A stretch of DNA of 64,000 bases, taken from contig NC_133655.1 of the NCBI RefSeq assembly GCF_009905375.1, positions 173,041,141-173,105,140 on the forward strand, given 5' to 3'. This document shows, piece by piece, positions 34,066 through 47,545 of this stretch. A program made the position numbers and the translations under genes. The first letter of the stretch is position 1. Every line of letters starts with the position of its first letter. Below the pieces are notes generated by a model. That model was not told the origin of the DNA. It ran no database searches and saw only the letters and a list, made by a program, of their open reading frames with translations. Origin of the DNA: Apium graveolens (taxonomy: Eukaryota > Streptophyta > Magnoliopsida > Apiales > Apiaceae).

Positions 34066-34939
34066 ACTAAAATCGATATGAGATGTCATGAAGCTTTTTG
34101 CTTCTCCTCTCACATCTTAACTTCTTTTCTTCATCTTTCTTGTCATCCTCCATCTTCTTCTCTCTACTCTTGTTGCCAGATGGCTTACTGGATTGACTTG
34201 GATTCGAGCCAGAAGGATTTTGATCATCTTTCTTCTCCTCATCATCATCCAAATCATCCTTGTTGATCTGTGTTTTGGGCAAGTTGGCTTCTGCATTATA
34301 CAGATATCTCCTCAGTAGCTTTATCATTTCCATATCATCATTGTTCTTGTTCTTCTTGGTTTTTAAACCAGTTCCAAGGATCATGATAAGCGTCTTGTTA
34401 CTCATAACACACTGTTTGGGGATATTAAAATGTTTGAATTGTTTGGTGTTTGGACAGATGTATGTTATACCATTGTTTGGCTGTAGATATGCTTCAGGAA
34501 AGGCAGCCACTTGAGCATCTCTCAATTTAGTTAATAGCATGGTATCTTCACGAGTTATAACTTTAACATTGCTGATGAAGATATCTAACTCAGATGCCCT
34601 CCTTGAGACAAAAGTAATTGAGGGACACCTGCATACATCTGTCTGTCCCTAAGTCATTTGCATTGATCACTATTCTCTTGTGCAAAACGTTATCCTGATT
34701 GACCATGATCACTCTTATGAAATTAATTGTCTTGTCCAGGGCCTTTTTGTATGTGAAGTGATTATTGTTGAGAGAAGCTTTTAAGGCTTTGAGTAGTTCA
34801 TCAAACTCTCTGCTAAGACTAGGTCCTTCAGCAGCCCTAATAAGTCTCTCCATGTCAAGATCAACTTCTTTGGATAATTCCTTTTCAGCACCTTGGACTT
34901 GTTGATGAGATGACCTTGATTGTGCCAATCTAGCCTCTA

Positions 34940-34949
34940 TCTCCCCCTT
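34940..34949 (-). promoter_or_regulatory. Internal polypurine tract in ORF3 of D
   Basis: AAGGGGGAGA on the minus strand, within the NKIKGE codons, at the position matching KKGE tracts of A, B and E. Confidence 0.45.
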
Positions 34950-37900
34950 AATTTTGTTGACAGGCATGAGGAGGGGAGTAGGGATTTCATGCCTAACTTG
35001 TTCAGGTAGAGAAGGTTGTTGTATGTTGAGTTTCCCCATGATGGCTCCCAAAGCTATAGAATTCTGCATTTGAAGATGCTTATGGGAGTCCACCAGGGTT
35101 TGGATATATGTTTGTTGGCTCTTGACAAGAGATGTCAAGGCCTTAACTTGTGCAGTAAGAGAAGTGTTGGAGTCTTGCAATGCTGTGACTTGACCTTATA
35201 GAGATTGAATCTGAATATTTGTTGAAGTAGATGCAGGTTGATGGGAGCTTGATGTGGAGACAACAGTAGATGACCCCAATGTAGCTTGCACAAATTTCTG
35301 AATCTCATCAATGACCAAGGGAGAAGCAATGCATCTTGCAGAGTGCATCTGATCTAGCTTCAACCTTGTGTCTTTAGAGTTAGTAATATGATTTTGAACT
35401 TGCTTGTGCAAGGCAACAAAAGAGTCCTTGAGTTGTGTCATGCCTTTATCTACCCCACTGAGATCATATCTGGACATTTGGTCTGAGAAGTGTTTGAATT
35501 GATTTTTGATCTCAGTTTGAGAGAGAATGATTTCATCAAGCTTTTCCCTTACCATCTTCCTGATCCTGTCTTCATGACCAGTCAATTTGACTTCAAGAGC
35601 TTTACCAAAGAGGTGAAAAGCCTTGAGTTGAGCTTTATGAACTTCTGTAACTACATCATACACTTCTTATGGAGTCAAGGCCTTTGCATTGCTTCCAAGG
35701 ATAGTAACATACTCTTCCCTGAATCTGGCCAAGACTTGATCTATTTCCAACACAAAGTTATCAGATAGCCATGCATCCACATTTCCATCTTATTCTTCAT
35801 CATTGAAAATCTTCTCCTTCTATTTCTCCACATCTTCATTGTTGGTGAGCATGATGGCCTAATAGTCCTGATTGCTCATATTAGAAGTGAGTAGATGTTG
35901 AGAGATGTTGGCCAGTCCAGAAATCTACTCCACTAGTAGATCATCTACAGAAGTTGGTTGAGAGCCAGATTCTTGTAGCCACTTAGAGAGAATGTGAGGT
36001 TTTGAGGAGGATGGTTCAGAAACACCTGTGATTGAAGTCACAGTTTGACTCACAGATTGCTCTGTGGTTTTGACAGTGTGTTGTCCTCCACTTGTAGTGG
36101 GAACCTCCAATTGAATTTGAGGGGATTTGACTGGGTTACTGTCATGTACACTAGCCTCAAACCCTTGTGTATCTTATAACATACTGGTACTTGAATGTGC
36201 TATAGTTGCATCCCCTATGACAGGATCATGGGCAATTGTCCTCCTATCTTCAACTGCCAAGACAATTTCTGTTAGGGTTGTGAGGGGAGTTGCTCCTACA
36301 TGAGGGGCCTCCAATTGAATAGGAGAGGATTTAGATAACTGCCCCTCAGGAGTACTACCCTCAAACCTTTCAGTCTGTGAGGACTATTTTGCACATGAAG
36401 GTGCATTAGAAGTATTCATGGGGTCTTCAGTGAAAACTGATGAATCCCCCATGTTTGTGATGGTGTCATCAAGGTCTACCCCAGCATGTAGCCTCTCACC
36501 ATCTAAATGGAGTGTCTGGGTGGTGAGCAAAGCTTCTTGAGCTAAGTCACTTGATTTTTGTTGCACTTGAGAAGTGGATTCAAGTGGAATTGGAATAGAA
36601 GAAATTTGAGTCATAAGAATTTGGTGCTCAGTTGTGAATGTTGGCAGCTCTCCCTGAATGAACGAGGGAGCTTCAAGAGATGTGCCCTCACAGTGCGTGC
36701 CTTCCTTGTTTCTCCTACCATACACTTGAAGTGCTTCTTGTACAGGCTGTGCAGACTCACTACTGGTTGGTTTTACAACTGCATCATGTTGGGAAGATGC
36801 AAAGGTGGCTAGACTGGTCAGCTCAGTTGTTTACTCCTTTTGGATCTCTTGACCAAGGGTGACTCTTTCTCAGCTATGTCCTCACCACTCTCAGTTACTA
36901 CAGTTAGGGCCGCCCCCTTTCTCTTCTTTTTACTCACCTCATCCTTTTGAGAAGATGAGGTGGTTGGTTTCCTAGCTTCTAATGGTTTTGAAGGAATAGT
37001 TATAGCTTGGGAGGATCCCTGTGGGTGTTCCTGTGTTTGTACTTCCACAGGTTCAGGGATCATAGCTGTGCTAGATTAATTACCAATACTTCTCTTGTCT
37101 GGCATAGAATAAGGATAAGTCTTAAATCTTTCAATCATAAAAGGTGTTAACTTAAGACTTATTGGAACCTTATTCTTAGTAAGAAGTGATCCAAATAGAA
37201 TTTTGGATACTTTCTTACAATTGCCAATTAGTTTCCTGTTTACACCTTCTATCATATGTATGTCATTTACTTTATAATTTAAAGCTGACATCATAAATCT
37301 AGGCAGAAAGATCTCCTTACCTCTTGAATCCAATTACATTGTCAACCTGGTTCTCAGCTCCTCCAAAATCTAGTGTCCTACATTTAGCTGTTTGTTGTGA
37401 GCCATGGAATAGACCAGCTTCTGGACAATAATGGATATGTTGTCAAATCCTGACTTTCTGCAGATAAATGCCCTTATCACAGAGTCAAATAGGAATGACC
37501 ATTCCCTCCCCAGATACTTCTTGTTCATGCTGGCCAGATTAATCCTCTCAGAATAATTTATAAAGTCCATGAACTCATGAAGCTTATCCTAACTTGGAGC
37601 CTCCACCATATTTTCAGTAGGAATGCCCAAAGCCTTGTTGACATCATCCTCAAGAATCTCCACTTGCTGTCCCTTAATTGTGCAGTTTATCACTATAATT
37701 ACAGTTTGATTCTCATGCACAACTATCCTGGTTGTTGCTGTGTTCCAGAAATCACCTAACACATCTAAATACAACACAAAATTAGCAGTTAGAGCACCTA
37801 CAAAGTAGGTCTCAGAAAGAAACTTCACAAAGCACTGAAAAACTTCAGGTGCTTGATTTACATCCAGAAATGCAAGAAAGTTGGTTTTCTTGGGAAGAAA

Positions 37901-38029
37901 GGGTACAAGATTGTTGGCTGCCATTGATATGAGTATGAAGTTTAGTGGGTAAAAGAGATTTGTGAGAAAGAAGGAAAAACTAGAGAGAAAACGGCTTTGG
38001 ATTGAAAGCTAGGTCACTTAAGATCTCGA

Positions 38030-38804
38030 GAGTTATAAGTAAGTGTATGTATCGAGAAATCTGGGTATTTATAGTAAAAGTAAATGACTTGTCAAGAACT
38101 CAAAAATAAACATTTGGAGTTTGTCTATCGAGAAGTCATTTTAAGAAATGAAATACATATCGAGAAGTCATTTTAAATTACTCTTATAGAGAACTAAAAT
38201 TTGACTTATCGAGATGTCAAATAAATACCCAGTTTGTCCCAAAAGTGGACTGAATTAATTCCAACTTCTATTTGAATAAATTTAAAATAAAATTAGAATA
38301 AATTTTCCAAAAGTATTTTACCAAAATAATTATTATTAAATTATTTCAGTTATGAGTTATTGATAAGTCAAAAATTATACTTGTAGAGAACTCTGTGAAT
38401 TAACACTACTAAAGAACTCTACAAGGACTTATCGATAAGTCATTTTTAAGCCTATCGAGAAGTCACTCGAGAAGTCAGTAAATTGACTTGTCGAGAACTC
38501 ACTCGAGATGTCCTAAAATGACTTGTCGAGAAGTCAATTAGACTTATCGAGAACTCAATTCTATATACTTTTGATTTTTGTAATTCTGCCTTGTGTTAAT
38601 TTTATATATTAAGAATGTAAATTAACAACTGAGCATTTTACTTAGAATTTGAAAAATTCCAAGTTGAATTTGAATTTGAAAAATAAATATGCAGAGGTTT
38701 CTGAAATATTTATAATTCATATTTCAGTTAATTTCCAATTAAATCAAATTAATTTTGATTTACTGGAGATTAATCTGCTGCAAAACTTTAGCTGAGTTCT
38801 TGCC
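38030..38804. repeat. pol-ORF3 spacer of element D with an array of the LTR word
   Basis: The stretch after RNase H has no coding frame. Between about 38030 and 38560 it holds around a dozen copies of GACTTATCGAGAAGTCA-like words, in both orientations. This is the word amplified in the LTRs of C, D and F. The rest (38560-38800) is AT-rich. Confidence 0.8.
38066..38073 (-). promoter_or_regulatory. TATA box upstream of ORF3 in element D
   Basis: TATAAATA on the minus strand stands 142 nt before the ORF3 ATG at 37924. The interval ends in a pyrimidine-rich leader (TTTTCTCTCTAGTTTTTCC near 37980) and an ATG in good context. It is separate from the LTR promoter and suggests a subgenomic ORF3 mRNA. 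A matching layout stands before E ORF3. Confidence 0.5.
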
Positions 38805-41800
38805 TTAGGATGAAGAATTAAGCATTCCAATTTCACCTATAAGTCTAGTAAAAGTTGCTTCATCCAACGGTTTAATAAAAATATCAGCTAATTTTTTTTC
38901 TGTTGGAACAAAAATGAGCTCAATGGTACCATTTGTAGCATGTTCTCTAATAAAATGGTACCTTACATCAATGTGCATTGTCCTAGAATAATTAACTGGA
39001 TTAGCTACTGTAGATATAGCACTAGTATTGTCACACATAATAGGAATTTTGTGTAACACTAGGCCATAGTCCATTTGTAACACCCCCAAATCCGGGGTCG
39101 GGGATTCGGGTTGTCACGAGTTCCATTTCCCTTAATAATACTTAACCTTAACAATCAACCAACTGCTGCGTACTGTGACCCCATAATATATACACACACA
39201 CCACAAGTTATAGTCTCAGAGATGAATACCAAAAATAACACAAGTCATTTTACTCCATAATTGTAAACCATTTCACCTCAAAAGGGTTTCTGAATAATTT
39301 ACATATTCTTTGCCATTATTACAATTCATAATATACAAAGTCTGGTTCATCAATAGTTGAAAGCCTAGCCTATTGGTAGTTCCTACCTCAGCTACGGCGG
39401 CATCAACGCTTCCAGAAAACCGCGGAACGTTTCCTAACCGCTTGCGAATTGGAAGCTTGGTCTTGTTCATCTTTTCTATCTGTCGTTGTGTGATGAAAGA
39501 AGAAAGCAAGGGTGAGCAACAAGCCCACCGAAATAGTATGTATAATAATTAACAATATATGAGCATTCTCATAGTATTCATGAAAGTCTTGGTCAAGAAG
39601 AAATGAACCAATTTGATATCTTAACGCGACCAAGTCGCAAAATATTCAGTATATATACATATATACTTTTCATAATGTTTGAAATCCTCTGACATGTATA
39701 ATATACACAGAGTTCCAGTTTATAACTGTATAAACAAATATCGTTGCAAGGTGATCTCATATATCTAACCTTGTCTCAACGTTTTTCTGAAAATCTTTGT
39801 CATTCATAAGATAATCATTCACTGGATATAAGTTGAAAAGATGAAGTTACAAGATACTTCAATATACTTATATCTTTTCCAAATACTACTTGAACCACCA
39901 CCGTTCAAGGTATAAACAGTTTCGAAAGTTCATCACATAGATGAGACTACAAGATAAGACTTGAATAGATTCCATCCTTGAAATGTGTTTAAAAGAAATG
40001 AAGTTCTGAGATACTTCATTTGAGGGAAATATCATTATAACCGTTTGACCCTGTCAATGCCTCAGCAATCACCCATCTGTAGCCTTTCGATCGAATGCTC
40101 CGGGTAGTGTTGCAAAAATATCCAAACTGGATGATGAACTCATTACGGGAGTTTGCCGCGCCAGGAAGACCACTCACGATGATCAGTCGCAGTAGTGCAA
40201 CCCCACCATTTTCTACATGTAGAGGAGAACCTGTCGGATTTACTTGTCAACCGAACACTGGACTCCTAAGGAATGGACCGTCTTAGCGGAACTTCCAGGC
40301 CATTTGGGCCAATATAATAAGGCTGGGCCGGCGCCACTCGACCACTTACACCACTCCTAGTTCAGATGAAATCCATGACTCTGAAACGTAAAGCTTGTCC
40401 CCCCTTTCCCCAAGTAGAAACTTGTTGATACGGCTCCACCAAGAAGTCGTATCTAGTTGGAAAGGAAAACTCACTGATATTTCCCAGGCGGTGCCTGTTA
40501 ATGAATTAACTTGTTCTAAGAATTTTACTTCCCGAGTGTTGGGTAAGTAGTCAAAAACTCTTTTATCAAAACAGCAACCTTGTTGCGAATATAAAACATA
40601 CCACAGAGCCGGATCCCTCAGGTTTTGAGCGAGTATTTAAATCCCCTTCGAAAGGAGGATCTTAAATATAAAAATGAGTTTTGGGATCCGTCCTAACTTT
40701 TAAAATCATTTTGAAGACTCGAAAACATTTTAAAGAATGTTTAAAGTAACGCTGATTTAATAAAATAAATCAGTCCCGATATGTTAGAAAGTATCTGAAT
40801 ATTATTATTTAAATAATATTCCCATAAGGATGATCCTTATAAAAATAATCGAGGTAGGAGTTTTAAAACTCATACTTGAAACGAATAATAAATAACCAAA
40901 GATATACTTATACGAAAGTATGATCTTTATTTGAATAATCGAAAATAAGTTTGATTATCGAAACATTATTCTTTAATAAAATAAAGAATATTATTTAGTA
41001 ATAAGCGGAGTCATAAGCCCTCGAATGAATATTCAATATAATATTCATTAATAAAAATAAAGTTATCGAATAAACCTTATTCGATTAATAGTTTTGAAAA
41101 CTATATCTATATATATATATAAATATAAAATACTCGGGAACATCGACTCCCAGTTTTAGAAAATGTTCACCTTTGGGTCCCCTATACTAAGGGTATACGC
41201 AATTACTGTTTATCTCTAGCATAGGTATTATGCAACTATAAGCATTGGAATCAATAGATAGATAACCAGATTACGAAACAGACATGCATATATATACCAT
41301 ATCAGCATGCTTCAATATATCGCAAAATTTGCTAATTAACCAACATGCATCTATCACAAGATAATGCATATACATATATACATCACAACAACAGTATAAC
41401 GGGTAGAAAACTTGCCTGAGCGACTGGGGGTGATAAAAGGCTTGGGACGAGTCTGGTAACCTATAAACAACATATAAGTTGGAATTAAACCAAAGTCGCT
41501 TATGAATCTATACTTTAACCAATTAGACCCTAACGTTCGCTTTTGCGCTTAACGATTCACTTAAGTCGCTCGAGTACCCTCGGCTCCACCATTTTTAATA
41601 AATTAACCATTAAGAGTTTTAAGGCGATTCTTTCGCGAGTACCTTACCAACTGCCTAATCCACTTTACATAAATGTTTAATACTCGAATTAGTCATTTAA
41701 GGTCTTTAACCAATGTTTCAAAGTAAGGCGAGGGGTAATGGTTCGGTCGTGAAGCGCCGTTACTTAAAATGGTCGTTTCTCCTAAACCGTACATCGGTTT

Positions 41801-44800
41801 CAAACGAACCACATATCAAAACGAAGCTCGTAACATGAACTATCTAATCATGGCAATGGTCAAAACCTAATAGTGAGTTCTCGGGTCCTGATGTTAAGAA
41901 CAAAAACAGTCTAAAGTAAATTGGGTATTACGACGGCTATGTTTACGCGATTACCAAATTTTACCCTACTCCAAATCAACCACAAATCAACCACAATTCA
42001 ACCATACAGCCAAACTCCATCCATACAATTCTACAACAGCCCCAACAACTCAATATTTCCAATTTATACTACTTCCCAATCATGAACTAAAAGCTTACTT
42101 AAGTTCTTTAACTAATCATCAAGATTTACAACTCCAAACATATCATAAAACCAACCCATCTCTAAATACAAAATAATCAAGCTTCTCATGAACCATACCA
42201 AACACAAAAACTCTAAATATACAAAAGTAGGGCTAGGGTATGAGATTATACCTTCCTTGGTGAGTAAAAGTAACTAAGGAGCTTGGAATCACCCTTGAAA
42301 GTCCTTACCAAAGCTTAATCTAAACAAAAACTCAAGAACAAAATTTCAAGTTCTTGAAAAACACTATTCACCCTCTTCTTCCATATATTATAGGTAGAGA
42401 TTGTGAAGGAATTTGAAGCTTAAACTTATAGGATATCCATATCTATGTACAAGGGACCTTAGATAATTACCTCACTAATTAACAAAGCTTGGAACTAGGA
42501 TTTGAGTTTTTCTTCCTTTCTTTTTCCTTGAAAGCCGAGAGCTTTTCTTGAAATATGGAGTGTTTTGTGCTTTTTAAAGTTGTGATTTGTTTGTTGGTTG
42601 TTTTTTCCTATTGTTTTAATTAATTACTTTTTAACCATGGTGATTTTTGTGTGGTTTATAATCAACCAACCTTCCTTCCTTTTTGGTCATGCTTAGGTCA
42701 TCCTTCTTATGTCATCTTCCCATGCTTGTCCTCTTCTTAATTACTTGTCTAATGACCGCTGATCTGCTATACAGTTCGCTTAACTTTCATTTTCGTTTAT
42801 CGTTTGAGGGATCATACCCGGGATCTTATTACTTGGGTTTCCTTAACCTTTCTCAATACATTATATTCCTTTTATGATCCTCTCTTATAATCCTTGAATT
42901 TAAATCCTTTTTATCCTGTTACCTAATACTCAATTCTTTCGGTATCTGGTAGATTTTTGGGAAAAATCAAAGTGATCGAATTTGGATTCTGACGATCTTT
43001 ACATACACTTATATACCACATAGAGTACTAATAATATCTCAGAAGATCAATAAAAGAACCCCTACATAGTGTGGTATGAAAACGTTTTCTTATTTAGCAT
43101 AATCAGCAAAATCACTATTCATAAGGGTTACAAAAAGTTCAAAATTTTTGGGGTTATTACACCATTAGCTGATTTCTAATCCAAAGCACTTGAGCACAAC
43201 AACTTCCTGCAGCTATGTATTCAACCTCAGCTGTAGAAGTTGATACAGATTGTTGTTTATTGCTATACTAGGATACAAGTCTTTGTCCAAGAAATTGACA
43301 GCTTCCAATAATACTCTTTTTGTCAACCCTGCGTCCAACAAAATCTTCATCTGTGTAACCAAAAGCTTCAAAACCAGTTCCCTTAGGATACCATAATCCC
43401 AAGTTAGGAGTCCCCTTCAAGTATATGAAAATCCTTTTAACAGCCATCAAATGTGATTCTACTGGATTGGCTTGAAATCTTACATATAGACATGTTGCAA
43501 ACATGATGTCTGGTCTACTTGCTGTTAAATAAAGCAATGATCCAATCATCCCTCCATAGCTTGAGATATCTACACTCTTTCCCTTTTTATCTTCATCCAA
43601 CTTTGTTGCAATAGACATATGTGTAGATGCAGGTGAACAATCAACCATACCAAACTTTTTCAATAGATCCTTGATATACTTAGTTTGGCTGATGAAGATA
43701 CCATCACTTCTCTGACTGACTTGAAATCCAAAAAAAGTAACTCAGTTCCCCCATCATACTCATTTCATATTCACTTTGCATAAGCTTGGAGAATCTTTGG
43801 CAAAGCTTCTCATTTGTAGAACCAAAGATAATATCATCCACATAGATTTGAACTAGGATCATATCATCACCATGTTTCTTGTAGAAGAGTGTCTTATCTA
43901 TGGTACCTCTAGTAAAACCATGCTTCAGTAGGAATTCTAACAATGTGTCATACCAAGCTCTAGGTGCATGTTTAAGTCCATATAGAACCTTGAGTAACTT
44001 GTACACAAAATTTGGAAATTCTGGATCTTTAAAGCCAGGTGGCTGTTGCACATAAACTTCTTATTCTAGCTCACCATTCAGGAAGGCACTCTTGATATCC
44101 ATTTAATACACTTAAAAATTTGAGTGTGTAGCAAATGCTAGAAAGATTCTTATTACTTCAAGTCTTGCAACTGGAGCAAAAGTTTCATCATAATCAATTC
44201 CTTCCTCTTGTGAGTAGCCTTTTGCAACCAACTTTGCTTTGTTCCTGGTGACTATACCATTTTCATCCATCTTGTTCCTAAACACCCATTTTGTTCCAAT
44301 TATGCTTTTGTTCTTTGGTGCAGGAACCAATTTCCAAACTTTATTTCTTTCAAACTGATTCAGCTCTTCCTGCATGGCAGATATCCAATCAGGATCCATT
44401 AAAGCTTCATCAATTTTCTTTGGCTTTATTTGAGACAGAAAACATGCATGTAGGCACTCATTAGCAGTTGCACTTCTAGTCCTCACACCAGCTGTAGGAT
44501 CACCAATAATTGCTTCTCTAGTGTGACTTCTATCCCACTTCCTTGTATGAGTTTGTTGACTTGTGCCTTCATCATTTTCTTCATTATTGGTATGACTGTT
44601 AGATCCTCCTTCTCTTTCTCCTCCTGAGTTTGTGCTATCAAATTCAGGTGTTTGAGATGAGCTTCCATTTTTATGATTTTCCTGATGAGTAGTCTCTTCA
44701 TTTAATATCTGTTGTGCATCAACTTCATCTTCCCCATCAAAATCACTATCAATGTTGAGGTTTTCATATGCAAGGGTTTCCGCTTCATTATAATCAAGGC

Positions 44801-46107
44801 ATTCCAAGCTTGGTTACTTGTCATCATCAAAAGTCACATCTGTGTTTTCCATAATCTTCTTTTGATCAATCACATAAACTTTGTAGGTTGTTCTTTCCAG
44901 TGAATATCCCAGAAAAATTGCTTTAAAAACCTTTGAGTCAAATTTTCCCACATATTCAGAGTTGTCTTTCAAAATGTAACACTTGCTTCCAAACACATGA
45001 AGATGCTTTATAGTAGGCTTTCTTTTAGACATGATTGAGTAAGGTGATTTGTCATGTGCTTTGTTGATGAGATATTTGTTCTGAGTGTAACATGCAGTGT
45101 TAACAGCCTCTTCCCAAAAACTTGTTGGCAACTTGGCATCTTGCAGCATTGTCCTAGCAGCTTCAACTAATGTTCTGTTCTTTCTCTCAACTACTCCATT
45201 TTGTTGAGGTGTTCTAGGAGCTGTGAATTCTTGAATAATGCCTTTGCCTTTATAGAATTCACTCAATGTTGTATTTCTGAATTATGTTCCATTGTCACTT
45301 CTCAATCTTTTCACACAATTGTAAACTTTATCCTATTTTTCTATCTTCTTGATGTGCTCAATTATGATGTGTGAAGTTTCATCTTTAGAGTACATGAACT
45401 CTACCCAAGTGTATCTTGAGAAATCATCCACCATCGCAAGTGCATATTTGTTCTTTAAAATTGATAAGACATTTACTGGCCCAAACAAGTCCATGTGAAT
45501 AAGTTGCAATGGTGCACTTATAGAATTCACAGTTTTTGACTTGTGACTTGATCTTTTCATTTTTTCCTTCCTGACAAGCTTCACAAACTTTAATTTCAGC
45601 AAACTCCAGTTTAGGCATGTCTCTTACCAACTCCTTTTTGACCAAGGTGTTAACTGCCTTGAAATTCAAGTGAGACAGCTTTTTATGCCAGAGCTTGCTT
45701 TGTTCTTCTGATGCCTTGGTGTAGAAGCAACAAACACTATCCTTATTTGTTGAGGCAAAATATGCAACAAACAAGTTTCCTTTCCTTTCTCCTTTCAGAG
45801 CAACTTCACCAGCTTTTTTGCTGATAAAAGTGCATTCTTCTTTGTTGGATAAAACTTCAAAGCCTTTGTCTTCAAATTGGCTAACACTGAGAAGATTCAC
45901 TTCAAGACCAGCTACCAGTGCTACATCATCAATAACAATATTTTTAGAAACAATCTTTCCATATCCCATTGTGAATCCTTTGTTGTTGTCTCCAAAGGTC
46001 ACCAAAGGGCCAACCTTCTCCTCAAATTGTGGTAGCAGGGCTTTATCACCTGTCATATGTCTGGAACATCCAATGTCTGTGATTCGGATGACTTTCTTTA
46101 CTTTGCC
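38805..46107 (-). pseudogene. pol: pol of Sirevirus-like element D (protease to RNase H), split by a solo LTR
   Basis: On the minus strand: protease with DIGCSRHMTGD (46070-46040), where Ile replaces the Ser of the usual DSG active site; GAG-pre-integrase ([18 protein letters not shown]); integrase core with HMDLFGP, SDNGT and GVVERKN; an Asn/Glu-rich linker (44750-44560); RT from [14 protein letters not shown] through YVDD (43833-43844); RNase H with SRPDIMFA and, beyond the inserted LTR (39076-43161), MCDNTSAI to ADIFIKPLDEATF. The terminal stop is at 38805-38807. Defects include a frameshift near 45540, stops near 45330 and in SDNGT*F near 45283, stops near 44110 and 44070, and the 4.1 kb insertion in RNase H. 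Confidence 0.88.
39076..43161 (-). mobile_element. Solo 4.1 kb Ty3/gypsy-like LTR with target duplication CCATT
   Basis: On the minus strand it starts TGTAATAACCCCAAAAATTT (43161) and ends GGGGGTGTTACA (39076), 4086 bp. CCATT stands on both sides (39071-39075 and 43162-43166). Inside I find no PBS, PPT, gag or pol; all ORFs are short. The TGTAAYA-type start with a C-run is common in plant gypsy LTRs. It interrupts RNase H of D. The first 1.4 kb of the window is a second copy in opposite orientation. The length is at the long end for plant LTRs. Confidence 0.85.
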
Positions 46108-46147
46108 CTGCACACAATGAGTTTTAAGTGTGTTTGGCAACCCAAAC
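46108..46147 (-). other. 40-nt GT...AG segment at the gag-pol junction of D
   Basis: On the minus strand it runs from GTTTGGGTTGCC to CATTGTGTGCAG. Here gag and pol are in different frames, offset by one; removing exactly 40 nt joins the codon ACT to GGC and puts both in one frame. A CTCAT word lies inside. It is the counterpart of 15893-15940 (G) and 49856-49900 (E). Confidence 0.5.
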
Positions 46148-46891
46148 AGTGTTGGGTACTTTCTTCTTGTTAACTTGTTCAGCAGAAGTAGAATGAGTTG
46201 TTTTAGAAAAAATAAAGTTCAATGACCGTTGTGCATGTTTTCCATCTGATGTAGACTCAATTCTTATTTCTTTAAGGTCTACTATCAGTTTGTGGCAACT
46301 CTTCAATACTTTCAAGTTGCAAGGAATGCAGTCAAACTTGTCACAGAATGAATAGGGATCATTTGCATTTGCTTCATTATATTTGCAGGCTCCCTCAGTC
46401 GGCTTGCTAACTGCCTTTTTACAAAGGTGAGTTAGGTGATTCACAGAGCCACATTTTTCACACTTCTTTCTTGGAGCATCTGCAAAATAAGCAAAATTGT
46501 TGCTTTTATTTATCCCTATTTTCCCATTTCTATTTTTCTTTTTCTTTCTTGCATCTTCACTTTTGGTTTCTTTGACAGGAGTCTTGGGACTTTGTTTGTC
46601 CATGAGCTTCTCTTCAGTATTGAAAGACTAAGTTGATTCTGCAGTTTTCTCCTCTTCATCCTCATCAACAATTTCTCGCTTGATTATCAATTCCTCTTCA
46701 CTGAAGTTGACTTCACATAATTTAAATATAGGTGCATTAACCTCCTTCAAAAAGGTTGGAGCATTTTCAGTTTTTTTTGCTTTCCCTTTGTCACCTATAG
46801 TCTTCTTTTTGTCATTCAAAGCATCATAGTCAAGGCAAATAGCAATGTTTGCACATGGCTTGTTTTTCTCATGGTACTATCCAACCAGTTC
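46148..46891 (-). pseudogene. gag: 3' part of gag of element D
   Basis: Minus-strand frame with a Lys/Glu-rich region, RKKKKNRNGKIGINKSNN, and a zinc knuckle-like CEKCGSVNHLTHLC (near 46460-46420), corresponding to the second knuckle of G and E gag. A stop lies near 46628. On the right it is interrupted by element E: AGATG (46892-46896) is the target duplication, and gag continues at 60143. Confidence 0.8.
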
Positions 46892-46896
46892 AGATG

Positions 46897-47489
46897 TGTT
46901 AGATATATTTGATAATGTCATGGCTAATATGATTTATGTTTAGATTTCAGATCTTACTTAAACAGGATAAATCAGTACTTACTGGAAGTCAGGACTTAAG
47001 GATATCAGTACTTATATTATCAGGAGATAATCATCAGAAGATGGATATCAGAACTTAAGTGCTGAAGGACGTTCAGATAAGGACAGTAGCTGATTAAAGG
47101 AAAGAAGATCGACATAAACATAAGAAGAGATATGCATGAAGAAGGAATTCTATGAAGAATAGAATACTTGGAAGAAAAGATATCTGATTGATATATTTTA
47201 GGAAGCAAAATTATATTCCATATCAATTAGCGATTATCTTGTAACTGTGTAGTATATAAACACAGACATAGGGTTTACACTATAAATGTTATCATATTCG
47301 AGGAGATTATTCATTATAACCCTAGCAGCTCTCGTGATATTTGTTCATCACTGAGAGGTAACAGTTCCATATTGTAATAGAGTTTATTGTTTCAATAAAG
47401 TTTGTTTTCTGTTACTTGAAACATTAAAAGTTCGATTTGATTGTATTTTACACTGTATTCACCCCTTCTACAGTGTGTGTGACCTAACA
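46897..47489 (+). mobile_element. 5' LTR of element E
   Basis: Starts TGTTAGATATATTTG, ends GTGACCTAACA. TATATAAA is at 47253-47260, the CTAGCAGCTCTCGTG block lies downstream, and a CACCCCTTCTACAG motif near the end matches the C-run of other LTRs. U3 carries ATCAGTACTT and ATCAGAACTT words, the reverse of the AGTTCTGAT word that is frequent in the internal region. Confidence 0.93.
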
Positions 47490-47491
47490 AG

Positions 47492-47503
47492 TGGTATCAG
47501 AGC
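47492..47503 (+). promoter_or_regulatory. Primer binding site of element E
   Basis: TGGTATCAGAGC, an exact match to the initiator tRNA-Met complement, two bases after the LTR. Confidence 0.93.
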
Positions 47504-47545
47504 ATATCTGTTAACACACATACAGTTAAAGATCCAAACACAATC

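Larger units (their letters stand above)
32744..37924 (-). pseudogene. ORF3 of element D, heavily mutated and split by a CACTA-like fragment
   Basis: On the minus strand ORF3 starts at ATG 37924 (ATCAATGGC context). The N-terminal module (37924-37370) resembles E ORF3 (FWNTA, KYLGREWSFLFDSVIRAF). Then come a Lys/Ser-rich linker, a Ser/Thr/Gln-rich region (36725-35925), a helical section (35663-35040), an NKIKGE motif with a GGGGGAGA tract (34940-34949), a Lys/Glu-rich stretch, and after the insertion at 33590-34065 the C-terminal module (33589-32744) colinear with element C. There are multiple stops (for example near 37589, 37334-37369, 37064-37075, 35181-35195, 34541-34589) and at least two frame changes (near 36800 and 34550). 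Confidence 0.8.

Noticed and set aside
42683..42877. Hydrophobic 64-codon ORF in the solo gypsy LTR
   Set aside because: Isolated, AT-driven composition, no neighbouring coding region or promoter context.
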